Source: a virus. Taken from it: a stretch of DNA of 20,465 nucleotides. Both the position numbers and the translations under genes were made by a program. Below, in pieces: positions 7,896 through 14,857 of this stretch (the stretch's first letter is position 1; every line of letters starts with the position of its first letter). The stretch spans positions 1-20,465 of IMG/VR virus record IMGVR_UViG_3300009080_000072; one strand, written 5' to 3'. The notes under the pieces are model-generated. The model was not told where the DNA came from. It was given only the letters and a program-made list of their open reading frames with translations, and did not search any database.

Positions 7896-9805
7896 CAGTA
7901 GCCCCTGTTCTGTGACGGGTGGGGATTGGTTCTCAGGTTGCGGGCGTATCGCGTCGTGCCGCTGCGCCCGGATCGGTACAGCTCTTCATCGATGTGGGTA
8001 CGTCCGATCACGGCGCGGACCACCTGCCCGCCGCCGGACAGCTTGCCGTTGTTGGCATCATCGATAAGTCGGGTAGCTGTGCTGTTCGCCACCGCGCCGG
8101 GTGTGGACATCTCTGTCTGAAGCACCCGCCGCCCGAATGACACGCGCTCATCGGGCGCAAGCGTTCCCCCGGCGGGCGTGCCGATGTGGGCAGAGGGGAG
8201 CGGGACCGCGACGATAGACGCCACCTGTGCAAGCCCCGTGGCGATCTGTGCCACCATGGCGGGCGGGCCAATGATCGGACCCAGCTCCAACGCTTTCGTT
8301 GCGCCGACATAGGTGCTGACGGTTGCCTGTGCAATGCCCGCAGCCTTGGAGACTATCGCCAGTTTACGCGCCGCCCTGCCACCCCTGGAGGCGGCGCTGT
8401 CCGCGATGCTCGCAATAGCCCCCAGCGTGGTTGCGGTGCTGTTGAGTACGGCGGTCTGTACTTCCGTGTGCAGCGCCTTGACCTTGGCTGCGATCTCGGC
8501 TTGCGTTGCGCCCTGTTTCTCCAGGTCTGCCGTCAGGGCGCGCGTGGCTTCTGCCATGTTTGCCGATCCTGTGATGTACGGACTGACATCCACCCCTGCC
8601 ACGGCGGCGGTGCGTGCCGCCTCTGCCCGCTCCTCCTCTGCGCGGGTGGCGGCTTTGAGGGCGGCAAGATCGCGCTCGAGGCGCATCGCTGCCTGTGTCC
8701 GCGCCGTCTCCACGCCCTCAAGATCCCGGTGCGTGCCTGCCAGCTCATCGAGGACGGTGATCTGATCCTGATACCGGCGCGTCAGTTCCTCCTCTTGACC
8801 GATGAGATCAGACCGGGACGTGGTGATCGATGCGTTGACCTGCCCCTGTGCGGCTGCAAGTGCGGCGGCGGCGGCTGCAAGCTCCCGCGCTGCCTGTGAC
8901 TCTGCCCGGCGGGCGTCGGCGGCTCCCCGGCTCGACGCGGCGGCGTCCTCTGCGGCCTGTGCTGTCTCTGAATAGCTGCCGATCAATGCCTGCGCGCGGG
9001 GGAGGTAGCCGTCTATGGTGCTCTCTGCGGTGCTCAGACTGTCCTTGAATTGCTGCACACTCCACTGAAAAGACTCCAGCGCGTTTGCGCCCAATGGGTC
9101 TTTGAGGCGCTCCATCGGATTGAGGCGGTCAATCATCAGCCGGGTAAACGCGTTGCTTAACAGCATCACGGCGTCGATCGTCTTTAGGATCGCCTGCGGC
9201 GTGTCCCTGACTGCCATGGAAAAGGCGGTGACAAGGACCGCGCCTTTTTCGATAGCGGGGGCAAGCTCCACCGCGATTGCAACCCCCATACCCTTGACTG
9301 CCAGCTCAGCAGCCTCCAGAGCGTCATCAGTCTCGATAAGTCGATCGATGTCCCGCTGATTAATGAAGCCGGGGAAGTCCTCCGCTTCGATCCGCAGCTC
9401 GCGGGCGTTCACCGTGAGGCGTGCCAGCCCGGCAGCGACGACACCGATCGCGCCGATCGTCAGCGCGATACCCGCCCCCAGCCCGACCATGGCGATACCG
9501 GCAGCACCCGCCGATCCGGCGGCGCGCGTCAGCCCGCCCGCCAGATTACCGAGGACACGGGAGCCTTGACCGCCCGCCCTCCCCAGGACGGTGAACCCGC
9601 TTGTGGTCATGCGGATCGATTTGGACAGCTCCACCATGGACCGATCAGTGCGTTTCACCTGCCGGGAGGTCTGCGCCATCTCCCGCCCGGTGCGCTGTGT
9701 CTTGTCCTCCAGGCGATCGAAACGCTGGTTTATCCCCGTCACAGTGCGGTTTAGGTCGGTGGCGTCACCTTCCCATACATACGTGATCGTCTTTTCTTCT
9801 GCCAT
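7895..9805 (-). CDS. Tail tape measure protein
   Basis: The tape measure spans the lumen of the tail tube, sets tail length and usually assists DNA entry. The 636-residue sequence has an N-terminal heptad-rich helix (residues about 15-65), a hydrophobic Gly/Ala segment (about 95-130, IAMVGLGAGIALTIGAIGVVAAGLA) and a long Ala/Glu/Arg coiled coil (about 280-400). The characteristic C-terminal hydrophobic block follows at about 488-535 (GIAQATVSTYVGATKALELG, PPAMVAQIATGLAQVASIVA). It lies directly after the frameshifting chaperone pair and starts within their stop codon (TGATG), as is usual. With about 0.15 nm per residue, the length predicts a tail near 95 nm. The identification is firm from composition, length and synteny. 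Confidence 0.95.
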   Translation of the reverse strand: MAEEKTITYVWEGDATDLNRTVTGINQRFDRLEDKTQRTGREMAQTSRQVKRTDRSMVELSKSIRMTTSGFTVLGRAGGQGSRVLGNLAGGLTRAAGSAGAAGIAMVGLGAGIALTIGAIGVVAAGLARLTVNARELRIEAEDFPGFINQRDIDRLIETDDALEAAELAVKGMGVAIAVELAPAIEKGAVLVTAFSMAVRDTPQAILKTIDAVMLLSNAFTRLMIDRLNPMERLKDPLGANALESFQWSVQQFKDSLSTAESTIDGYLPRAQALIGSYSETAQAAEDAAASSRGAADARRAESQAARELAAAAAALAAAQGQVNASITTSRSDLIGQEEELTRRYQDQITVLDELAGTHRDLEGVETARTQAAMRLERDLAALKAATRAEEERAEAARTAAVAGVDVSPYITGSANMAEATRALTADLEKQGATQAEIAAKVKALHTEVQTAVLNSTATTLGAIASIADSAASRGGRAARKLAIVSKAAGIAQATVSTYVGATKALELGPIIGPPAMVAQIATGLAQVASIVAVPLPSAHIGTPAGGTLAPDERVSFGRRVLQTEMSTPGAVANSTATRLIDDANNGKLSGGGQVVRAVIGRTHIDEELYRSGRSGTTRYARNLRTNPHPSQNRGY

Positions 9806-10448
9806 CAGGCCGCGCCCTCCATCTGCTCAGCGGCGCGCAGGATCGCGGCGCGTTTCATCCGATCGGTGAACTTCTCACGGGCGGCGGGTGCGCCCGTCAT
9901 GAGGTTCTTCGCCATGCGCAGGGACAGGAACGCCTCCACCTCCTCCCGCCCTGCGTCGAGGGGGAGGGGGGCGGCGGCGGCATCCGTCAGAACGAAATCT
10001 AAGCGGCCCCGTTCTGTGAGGTAAAATTTGCGGCTTGTTCCACCACCTCTGCGCGGGGGATCGACGCGGTGATCTGCTGCATCAGGACTGCGCCCACGGT
10101 CCACAGCGTCAGCGGGATCTCCGCCCCGTCAGCCGTGCGCAGTGTCACCGCCTCATCCTCGACGCTCCACACCTGAACCGGCGTCGAGGGCGACAGCCCC
10201 CAGCCCCCGATCATCACGTCGCACACCTCCGCTGCATAGCTGTAGAGGTCGCGATCCCCACGCCGGGGGCGGTACGCGGGGAGGCGCTTGCCAGCCCAAC
10301 AGGTGCCGATCAGCGCCCACATTAGCCGTCCACGGTCTGCGTCGTCGGCGTTCCATGCAGACAGCAGATCCAGCCGGGCGGCGTAGCTCTGCGGGAGGGT
10401 GACGGGCACAGTGCCCACGCCGGGGATGTCCAGGTGCTTGATCTGCAT
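9805..10448 (-). CDS. Tail assembly chaperone, -1 frameshift fusion (gpGT-like)
   Basis: A -1 slip at 10023-10029 would join the first 142 codons of the short chaperone to 72 codons of the following frame, giving a 214-residue fusion. The added T-like part reads YLTERGRLDFVLTDAAAAPL and then PLDAGREEVEAFLSLRMAKNL and a basic helix (KFTDRMKRAAILRAAEQMEG). This second frame has no convincing start of its own: an ATG at 10104 would prepend a Pro/Arg/Gly-rich shadow of the first frame and lacks a ribosome site. The stop overlaps the tape-measure ATG (TGATG). In lambda-like phages the fusion is a minor product, and its ratio to the short form matters for tail assembly. The precise ratio here cannot be read from sequence. 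Confidence 0.87.
9988..10029 (-). promoter_or_regulatory. Programmed -1 ribosomal frameshift signal
   Basis: In the zero frame the codons are GCA AAT TTT. Together they contain the heptamer A AAT TTT (10029 down to 10023), an X-XXY-YYZ slippery site. A 6-base spacer (10022-10017) follows, then a perfect 7-bp stem: CAGAACG (10016-10010) pairs with CGTTCTG (9994-9988). The 15-base loop holds the zero-frame TAG. Shift direction, spacing and structure all fit a -1 frameshift. This is read directly from the sequence. Confidence 0.92.
9999..10448 (-). CDS. Tail assembly chaperone, short form (gpG-like)
   Basis: The 149-residue product made when no frameshift occurs. It begins MQIKHLDIPGVGTVPVTLPQ and is largely helical after residue 30 (SYAARLDLLSAWNADDADRGRLMWALIGTCW). 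It sits between tail tube and tape measure, the invariant position of the lambda gpG/gpGT pair. These proteins keep the tape measure soluble and recruit tube subunits and are absent from the virion. The stop TAG at 9999-10001 falls in the loop of the frameshift hairpin. The ATG follows the tail-tube stop by three bases with only a weak ribosome site, so coupling is likely. Sequence similarity to lambda is not visible; the call rests on position and on the frameshift signal. Confidence 0.88.
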   Translation of the reverse strand: MQIKHLDIPGVGTVPVTLPQSYAARLDLLSAWNADDADRGRLMWALIGTCWAGKRLPAYRPRRGDRDLYSYAAEVCDVMIGGWGLSPSTPVQVWSVEDEAVTLRTADGAEIPLTLWTVGAVLMQQITASIPRAEVVEQAANFTSQNGAA

Positions 10449-10451
10449 GGA

Positions 10452-10976
10452 CTACGCCGGGCCGGTGACGGTGTACGATCCCAGACACATCGCGCTGATC
10501 GTGACCTTGGTAGGATCGCCCTCTTTCAGGTCATACTTGAAAATGCAGCGGGTGAAAGTGATCGTGCTGTCCGCGCCGTCTCCCCAGTCCGATCCCTCGA
10601 CGGTGAACGTCAGATCGAGGTTGTGCTGTTCGTGGCTGGCACTGACCTTTGTCCACGCCGACGCGCCGCCGGTCCCGCTGATCACGTCGAGGAGTGACGC
10701 GGGGTTTGTGGCGCTCGTTTTGGAGTTGGTGAACGTCTTGAGCTTGACGGTGAAACTGACTTCGATCGGCTGCTGCTTGCCCTTCCTGGAGGCGGCGATC
10801 GTGCTGCGGTCATACACCACGATCGTCTCATCGAGATCACCCGGCCCGATGGCAAACCCAATGTCACCGTCCTCATAGTCCACGGTGAAATCATTGGTTC
10901 CGCCGCTGTCTTTGAGCTGGACAGAGCCGTCTTTGACGACTTTGGGCATAGTGGAGGGATCGGTAAATGTAGCCAC
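10452..10976 (-). CDS. Major tail tube protein
   Basis: The 174-residue product polymerises into the tail tube. It has the expected beta-rich composition: paired strands (KVVKDGSVQLKDSGGTNDFTVDYEDGDIGF; GKQQPIEVSFTVKLKTFTNS), a central helix (NPASLLDVISG) and closing strands (NLDLTFTVEGSDWGDGADSTITFTRCIFKYDLKEGDPTKVTISAMC). The pattern matches the tail-tube/gpV-like fold. It starts at GTG with a strong AAGGAG eight bases upstream, one of the best ribosome sites in the window, consistent with a protein needed in many copies. One base separates the start from the preceding stop. It lies immediately before the chaperone pair and tape measure, which supports the call. Confidence 0.9.
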   Translation of the reverse strand: MATFTDPSTMPKVVKDGSVQLKDSGGTNDFTVDYEDGDIGFAIGPGDLDETIVVYDRSTIAASRKGKQQPIEVSFTVKLKTFTNSKTSATNPASLLDVISGTGGASAWTKVSASHEQHNLDLTFTVEGSDWGDGADSTITFTRCIFKYDLKEGDPTKVTISAMCLGSYTVTGPA

Positions 10977-10977
10977 T

Positions 10978-11331
10978 TTAGGACTCCTTGATCAGTAGTG
11001 TGAGGCGGTCGTTTACGGTGTCTGCCAGCTCTGCGGCGCGCTGGTCGAATAGCCGCGCCGCCGCTGCCATGACGCGGCTCTGTGGTCGTCCCTTGTAATG
11101 GACGTGCCCGGCGTATGACGCGGTATTCTCGAGCGTCAGCGTGACGCCCCGCGTGGTATTCGTCACCCGGCGCTCCCATGATCGACGCATCAGCCCGGTG
11201 TCTACCGGCGTGATCATCTGGAGATCGTCTTTGATGTCCACCGACGCCCGGCGCGTCGTGTCGGTGATCGCCGGGACGATCTTGGATCGGGGGATACGCG
11301 GGATGTCATCAAACCGCTGTTTGAATTTCAT
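10978..11331 (-). CDS. HK97 gp10-like neck/tail protein
   Basis: The chosen start (MKFKQRFDDI) gives 117 residues and an ATGA overlap with the upstream stop. A longer reading from 11382 would add 17 residues that look like a shadow of the neighbouring gene. A basic helix precedes the family's hallmark ITPVDTGLMRRSW, followed by strands (GVTLTLENTASYAGHVHYKG) and an amphipathic C-terminal helix (AAARLFDQRAAELADTVNDRLTLLIK). The TPVDTG...SW...N..YA..V motif order is that of HK97 gp10-type proteins, which act at the head-tail junction or in tail completion. Here it follows the terminator-like gene rather than preceding it. Confidence 0.85.
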   Translation of the reverse strand: MKFKQRFDDIPRIPRSKIVPAITDTTRRASVDIKDDLQMITPVDTGLMRRSWERRVTNTTRGVTLTLENTASYAGHVHYKGRPQSRVMAAAARLFDQRAAELADTVNDRLTLLIKES

Positions 11332-11831
11332 TGATTGCGCTCCACCCTGCCGATCCACTGGATCAGCGCCGTGACGCGCCACCGTCGATACTGTTCTGTG
11401 GCGGTCCGCTTCTCCACCGCGACGGGCTGGATCACGCGCAGGTAGTAGCCCTCGACGGGCACAGGGGAGGACGGGGCGGCGTAGTCGAGGAACGTCAGCG
11501 CCCGACCGTCAAGGGCGGCGTCAAGCTCACTCGCAGCACGCTGCGGGGCGTATAGGTCAATCGGTGCGCCGTCGTCACCATTCGGCCAGAACAGATCCAC
11601 CGTCATGCGGGTGGACATCATGCGGGCGTCAAGGGTGGCGTCGATGCGCCCGCCATAGGTCGGGGGCTGCGGTCGGAACGTCACCCGGCCCCACGGGGAA
11701 GTCGGCAGGTTGCCGATCCGCGCCTCCTCTGTATGACGGATCGCGGGTGTCCCGGTCAGGGTGAGCGTCTGAAGAAACGCCATCAGGCGCATCTCCACAT
11801 ACTCGACGCGCATCGTGGGATCGGTCGCCAT
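11328..11831 (-). CDS. Tail terminator/completion-like protein
   Basis: The 167-residue protein starts MATDPTMRVEYVEMRLMAFLQTL, an N-terminal helix, followed by alternating strands (WGRVTFRPQPPTY, STRMTVDLFWPN). A helix (RAASELDAALDG) comes next, and the end is strand-rich (GYYLRVIQPVAVEKRTATEQYRRWRVTALIQWIG). The helix-strand-helix plan and the final RRWRVTALIQW strand are typical of tail terminator or minor tail proteins that cap the tube and join it to the neck. It overlaps both neighbours by one to four bases. The family is inferred from predicted fold and synteny between stopper and tube, not from a signature motif. Confidence 0.75.
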   Translation of the reverse strand: MATDPTMRVEYVEMRLMAFLQTLTLTGTPAIRHTEEARIGNLPTSPWGRVTFRPQPPTYGGRIDATLDARMMSTRMTVDLFWPNGDDGAPIDLYAPQRAASELDAALDGRALTFLDYAAPSSPVPVEGYYLRVIQPVAVEKRTATEQYRRWRVTALIQWIGRVERNQ

Positions 11832-12232
11832 TAGACAGACCGCTCCAGGGACAGCACGTAATGACCGGCGATCATGTCCTGCACAACCAGCGTCACGCCG
11901 TACCGGTCTGATCCGAGCGTCAGCGTGGTGTCTGTCGTCGGCGGGGTGCTCAACAGACTGACATCGACGTATGCCGTGCGACGAATCAGGACGCGTTGCC
12001 CTTCATCGTCCCGGACCTCCTGCGCGTCGAGCGGTCCCAGGAGGGCGGTCACGGTGTCGTTGTCCACCGTGGGCGTGGCGGTCCCGGTGGCGTAGTCCAT
12101 GACCGGCGCAGATGTCGGGGTGGAGATCACCACAGACGCAGCAACGCGGGCGTCTGTGGTGATCTCCAGGATGTCCCGCTTGACGGCAGCAAGCGCCACC
12201 GCGTCGAGGATGCCCGCGCCGTGGTAGTTCAT
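11831..12232 (-). CDS. Head closure (stopper)-like protein
   Basis: This 133-residue product lies second after the capsid gene. Its first third is helical (GAGILDAVALAAVKRDILEITTDARVAASVVI) and the rest forms a beta barrel-like series (TVTALLGPLDAQEVRDDEGQRVLIRRTAYVDVSLL; DTTLTLGSDRYGVTLVVQDMIAGHYVLSLER). The closing pattern (LGSDRYGVTLVVQD...GHYVLSLER) resembles stopper proteins that plug the connector after packaging (SPP1 gp16-like). The start overlaps the adaptor stop (ATGA). The stopper role is inferred from gene order and strand pattern. A neck protein of another class is possible. Confidence 0.75.
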   Translation of the reverse strand: MNYHGAGILDAVALAAVKRDILEITTDARVAASVVISTPTSAPVMDYATGTATPTVDNDTVTALLGPLDAQEVRDDEGQRVLIRRTAYVDVSLLSTPPTTDTTLTLGSDRYGVTLVVQDMIAGHYVLSLERSV

Positions 12233-12576
12233 CCAAGCACCGGCTCAACGAAGCCGGAGTCCATCGGCAGGAGTGCGGTGGATGGAGTCGCCAGCGTCGG
12301 CAAGTCTCCACCGTACAGCGCCAGCAGATCCCGCAGCGCGTTGAGCTGTGCGGTGTCATCGTAGGCAAGACCTTGCACGCCGAATTTCTTCATGCGCAAA
12401 CCCTTGCTTGCGAGGAGGGCGCGCAGACATGCCGCTGTGCCGCTGTCCACGCCCCCCTCGTCTTGGTGCATCTGATCGATCTCTGCGTCCTCAAACCAGT
12501 ACGCCGCCGGGTCGGTATCCCCCAGATTGAAGCGGATACGCCCCCGTGCAGTCGTAATGTCGTAAGTGAACGCCAC
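12229..12576 (-). CDS. Head-tail adaptor
   Basis: The 115-residue all-helical protein starts with MAFTYDITTARGRIRFNLGDTDPAAYWFEDAEIDQM. The R-x-R-x-x-L-G-D-T-D-P...F-x-D-x-E-I motif is the recognisable opening of gp6/gp15-type adaptors that bind below the portal ring. A second helix (DSGTAACLRALLASKGLRM) and a third (TAQLNALRDLLALYGG) follow, with an extended C-terminus that probably contacts the neighbouring stopper. Translation begins at GTG with a CGGAG site. The gene is first after the major capsid gene, the classical adaptor position. Confidence is high for family, moderate for exact contacts. Confidence 0.86.
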   Translation of the reverse strand: MAFTYDITTARGRIRFNLGDTDPAAYWFEDAEIDQMHQDEGGVDSGTAACLRALLASKGLRMKKFGVQGLAYDDTAQLNALRDLLALYGGDLPTLATPSTALLPMDSGFVEPVLG

Positions 12577-12590
12577 AGATCAACTCCGAA

Positions 12591-13583
12591 TCAGGACGCG
12601 GCTTTGTTGGCGCAGTAGTGGTATCGCCACTGATCGACAGCAGCGCCGAACAGATATTCGCTGTTCACCTTGATGTCGCCATTGTCGAGGGTGGTCACCC
12701 ACAGACGGGGCGCGCCGGAGTCGTAGATGCGCAGGCCGCGCCCACGCTGGACAAGCCACCACGCCGACGCAGAGGCGGCATCGGACAGCGCGTTCCACAC
12801 CACGATATCGAGCGATCCCGCGATTGGGTTCACGTCGTTGTTGTTGCTGCCGGTCACCTGGGTACTGTTCAGGATGGTGCGCGCGGTGTACTCCAGGCCA
12901 GCCGGGACGACGATCGTGTCCGGGCGGATCATGATCCGCTCCCCGCGATCATTGACGGCGTTGGTGGATCGCATGGCGATCAGTGCAGCCTGGAGGTTCG
13001 CCTGTGTCAGCGGGGCACTGACGGCGTGGTTGCTGTACGTGCCAGCTCCGCCCGCGATGGTGTGCGCGGTGTCGAACCAGGGCAGACCGTCGTAGATGAA
13101 TCCACGATTCGGGTCGGGGTTGCCGGGATAGGTGTTGTCAAACGACTCCACCGATCCAGCCGTCAACGTGCCCTTCTGGAACATCGCAGCGACGTGATCG
13201 TCCTTCTGGAGCATGGCGATCTCTGCACGGTCACGTGCAAACTCGATGATCCGGGCCTTGACCGCAGACGCCGCGCCATTGGAGCGCAGGAGGCGGGAGG
13301 GGAGGATCATGCCCCGGCTGAACTGACCGATCGACGCCTGCCAGTTGTAGGCGACGTCAGTGGTGGAGTCGTTGATCTCCTGGAGATCCGCGCGCTCATC
13401 GAACCGCTGGTGACCCATGAACACGGTCCCGCGATCTCCATACAGAGAGATCCCGGCGTCGGCGGGGTTGATGATCCGGCCCATGTTCTGGTACATCGCG
13501 GGCATTGCGTCGTACTGCTCAAACATGGCCTCATACCCATCGTTCTCGACGAGGGCGACAACCTGTGAAACGTCAACAGCCAT
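12591..13583 (-). CDS. Major capsid protein (HK97 fold, Mu gpT-like)
   Basis: The 330-residue protein forms the icosahedral shell. An N-terminal arm (residues about 15-60) leads to the spine-helix region (SAVKARIIEFARDRAEIAMLQK, about 107-127). Then comes LPWFDTAH (167-174), a pattern typical of Mu gpT-like capsid proteins, and the A-domain helix and strand (QANLQAALIAMRS; MIRPDTIVVPAGLEYTARTILNS, 218-240). The C-terminus is strand-rich (WWLVQRGRGLRIYDSGAPRLWVTT). There is no long N-terminal delta domain, in keeping with the separate scaffold gene upstream. A GGAG lies eleven bases before the ATG. The position between scaffold/decoration and the neck genes agrees. HK97-fold identity is confident; the closest subfamily is a judgement from motifs. 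Confidence 0.92.
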   Translation of the reverse strand: MAVDVSQVVALVENDGYEAMFEQYDAMPAMYQNMGRIINPADAGISLYGDRGTVFMGHQRFDERADLQEINDSTTDVAYNWQASIGQFSRGMILPSRLLRSNGAASAVKARIIEFARDRAEIAMLQKDDHVAAMFQKGTLTAGSVESFDNTYPGNPDPNRGFIYDGLPWFDTAHTIAGGAGTYSNHAVSAPLTQANLQAALIAMRSTNAVNDRGERIMIRPDTIVVPAGLEYTARTILNSTQVTGSNNNDVNPIAGSLDIVVWNALSDAASASAWWLVQRGRGLRIYDSGAPRLWVTTLDNGDIKVNSEYLFGAAVDQWRYHYCANKAAS

Positions 13584-13586
13584 TGG

Positions 13587-14009
13587 TTATGCCACTCCGG
13601 AGAAGGTGGGAACGATGGAAACCGCCATCGTGTTTGCATCGACATCGACAGAGAGGATCTGGATGTCATCGGTGGCGCTGGCGTCGATGTTGACAGTCAG
13701 ACCGTCCGCGCCAACGTCGGCGGTGTTCATTGCGTCGGTCACGGCGATGTTTCCAGCGTCAGGGGAGACGCGGTACACGCTGGCAGGGCTGACGTCCACC
13801 TTGACGGTAGCCGCGCCGTCAGTGGCCGGGCTGGACACCTTGGAGACAGCAACGCCGGTCACAGCCTCAGATTCGGTGTCCACTTCCTTGAAATAGCCGT
13901 CAGTGGCTCCGGAGGCGGTCAGCATCAGGCCCACGGTGATGTCGGCAGAGGTGGAGTCCAGCGGAAGCTCGATGATCTTCCGGGGTCCGTACATGTACTC
14001 AAAGGACAT
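13587..14009 (-). CDS. Capsid decoration/cement-like protein
   Basis: The 140-residue product is Thr/Ser/Val/Ala/Asp-rich, has no cysteine and is predicted all-beta (GLMLTASGATDGYFKEVD; TVKVDVSPASVYRVSP; DIQILSVDVDANTMAVSIVPTF). Small beta-barrel proteins of this composition just upstream of the major capsid gene are commonly head decoration proteins (DUF2190-like or gpD-like) that stabilise the shell. The ribosome site is nearly perfect (AAGGAGG seven bases before ATG), as expected for a protein made in capsid amounts. The stop lies three bases from the capsid start. The call rests on composition, translation strength and position. Confidence 0.8.
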   Translation of the reverse strand: MSFEYMYGPRKIIELPLDSTSADITVGLMLTASGATDGYFKEVDTESEAVTGVAVSKVSSPATDGAATVKVDVSPASVYRVSPDAGNIAVTDAMNTADVGADGLTVNIDASATDDIQILSVDVDANTMAVSIVPTFSGVA

Positions 14010-14057
14010 CCGGTGTCCTCCTTGCAGGGGTTATCGGGAGCCCGGTAGATCCAGCGG

Positions 14058-14747
14058 TTAGCCTTTCAGCTTGCCCTGTTTGATCAACCGGGGTTTCAAG
14101 CGCACAGCCCAATATCGTTTGGGGGGCAAGCCGTACCGCTTCCCCTCCCGGTCGCACTGGTCCTTGTACTGCGCGGGGATGTGGTCCTCTCTGCGCTTTG
14201 GTGGCGCGCTGCGGACACCGCCCGCCGGGCGATCCTCCGATGCCACTAAACGCTTTTCGATCTTGTCCAGCTGCCGGGACATTGCGGACGGGGTGAGTCC
14301 ATCGGGGATCAGCTCCCGCCACTCCTCCGGCAGTGCCTCGAGCCGTTCGGTGTTCTGCGCGGTCATTGCCTCGACGCGGGCTTTTTTCTCGCCTTTGAGT
14401 GCTTTCAGCTCTGCCAGCTCGGTGGCGCGCTCCGCTTTCAGTGCCTCGTACAGTTCTTTGAACTGACCCGACTCCGCGCGGCGTGCTTCCTCCGCTGCGT
14501 CCTTCTCTGCCTGCCACTCCTCCAGGCGCTTCTCCAATTCTTGCCGCTTCTTGCGCTCTGCCTGGAGTCCAGCCTGGAGCCCGGCGGCGGCTTTGTCTGC
14601 CGGGGGGTCTGCCGGTGGCGGCGTGTCGTCGGGATCGCTCTCTGTGTCCCAGTCCTCGATCTCCCCGTCCTCCTCCAGACACATCCCGCCCGGCGGCGGG
14701 GAGTGTGGCGGGGATGGGATCGGATAGACGCACGGCTTGACGCTCAC
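14058..14747 (-). CDS. Capsid scaffolding protein
   Basis: The 229-residue protein has an acidic, Pro-rich head (residues about 1-52), a long charged coiled coil from about 53 to 145 (ERKKRQELEKRLEEWQAEKD, FKELYEALKAERATELAELK) and a basic C-terminus (PPKRREDHIPAQYKDQC, RLIKQGKLKG). This layout matches phage scaffolding proteins, whose basic C-terminus binds the capsid protein inside the prohead. Translation starts at GTG six bases after AAAGGGG; an internal ATG at codon 22 has no comparable site. It is the first gene of the leftward head-tail block and is divergent from the plus-strand gene. A reading of the same DNA in another frame is Arg/Gly-rich and is a shadow. Confidence 0.88.
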   Translation of the reverse strand: MSVKPCVYPIPSPPHSPPPGGMCLEEDGEIEDWDTESDPDDTPPPADPPADKAAAGLQAGLQAERKKRQELEKRLEEWQAEKDAAEEARRAESGQFKELYEALKAERATELAELKALKGEKKARVEAMTAQNTERLEALPEEWRELIPDGLTPSAMSRQLDKIEKRLVASEDRPAGGVRSAPPKRREDHIPAQYKDQCDREGKRYGLPPKRYWAVRLKPRLIKQGKLKG

Positions 14748-14857
14748 TGACAGCCCCTTTGCGCCCGATAGTGCCCGGCGTCGGCGTGGGTATGGATATG
14801 GATCGGGATTATCGCTATTCTGATCAATATTCTACAGATAATCAAAGGGGCTGCACA
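14748..14857. promoter_or_regulatory. Divergent intergenic control region
   Basis: This spacer is clearly AT-richer than its surroundings (14791-14846) and is the only divergent intergenic region in the window. The scaffold-to-lysin block on the minus strand and the single plus-strand gene both start from it. Nested symmetries are present: the 11-base inverted repeat listed separately, a 7-base pair GATTATC (14807-14813)/GATAATC (14837-14843), and a central TGATCA (14821-14826). GATAAT-type -10-like hexamers occur on both strands, but no good -35 element is paired with them. A bidirectional promoter with an operator is likely but unproven. Confidence 0.6.
14751..14853. repeat. 11-base inverted repeat carrying both Shine-Dalgarno sequences
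   Basis: CAGCCCCTTTG at 14751-14761 and CAAAGGGGCTG at 14843-14853 are exact reverse complements, 81 bases apart. Read outward, each arm places AAAGGGG six or seven bases before a start codon: GTG of the scaffold gene on the minus strand and ATG of the plus-strand gene. The two genes therefore have identical 11-base translation-initiation leaders. Confidence 0.88.

Noticed and set aside
7064-7915. 283-codon plus-strand open frame
   Set aside because: Crosses the start of the large tail gene and the lipoprotein-like gene in antisense. Composition is Arg/Cys/His-rich, typical of a shadow.
10024-10104. Independent start at 10104 for the second chaperone frame
   Set aside because: The added residues are Pro/Arg/Gly-rich shadow of the first frame. 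The slippery site explains the frame without a separate start.
12618-13568. 316-codon plus-strand open frame opposite the capsid gene
   Set aside because: It mirrors the major capsid gene, has no supporting ribosome site and an unstructured composition. Long antisense frames are expected opposite GC-rich genes.
13999-14733. 244-codon alternative minus frame over the scaffold gene
   Set aside because: Gly/Arg-rich with no fold. The overlapping scaffold frame has a clear coiled coil, a better start and proper length.
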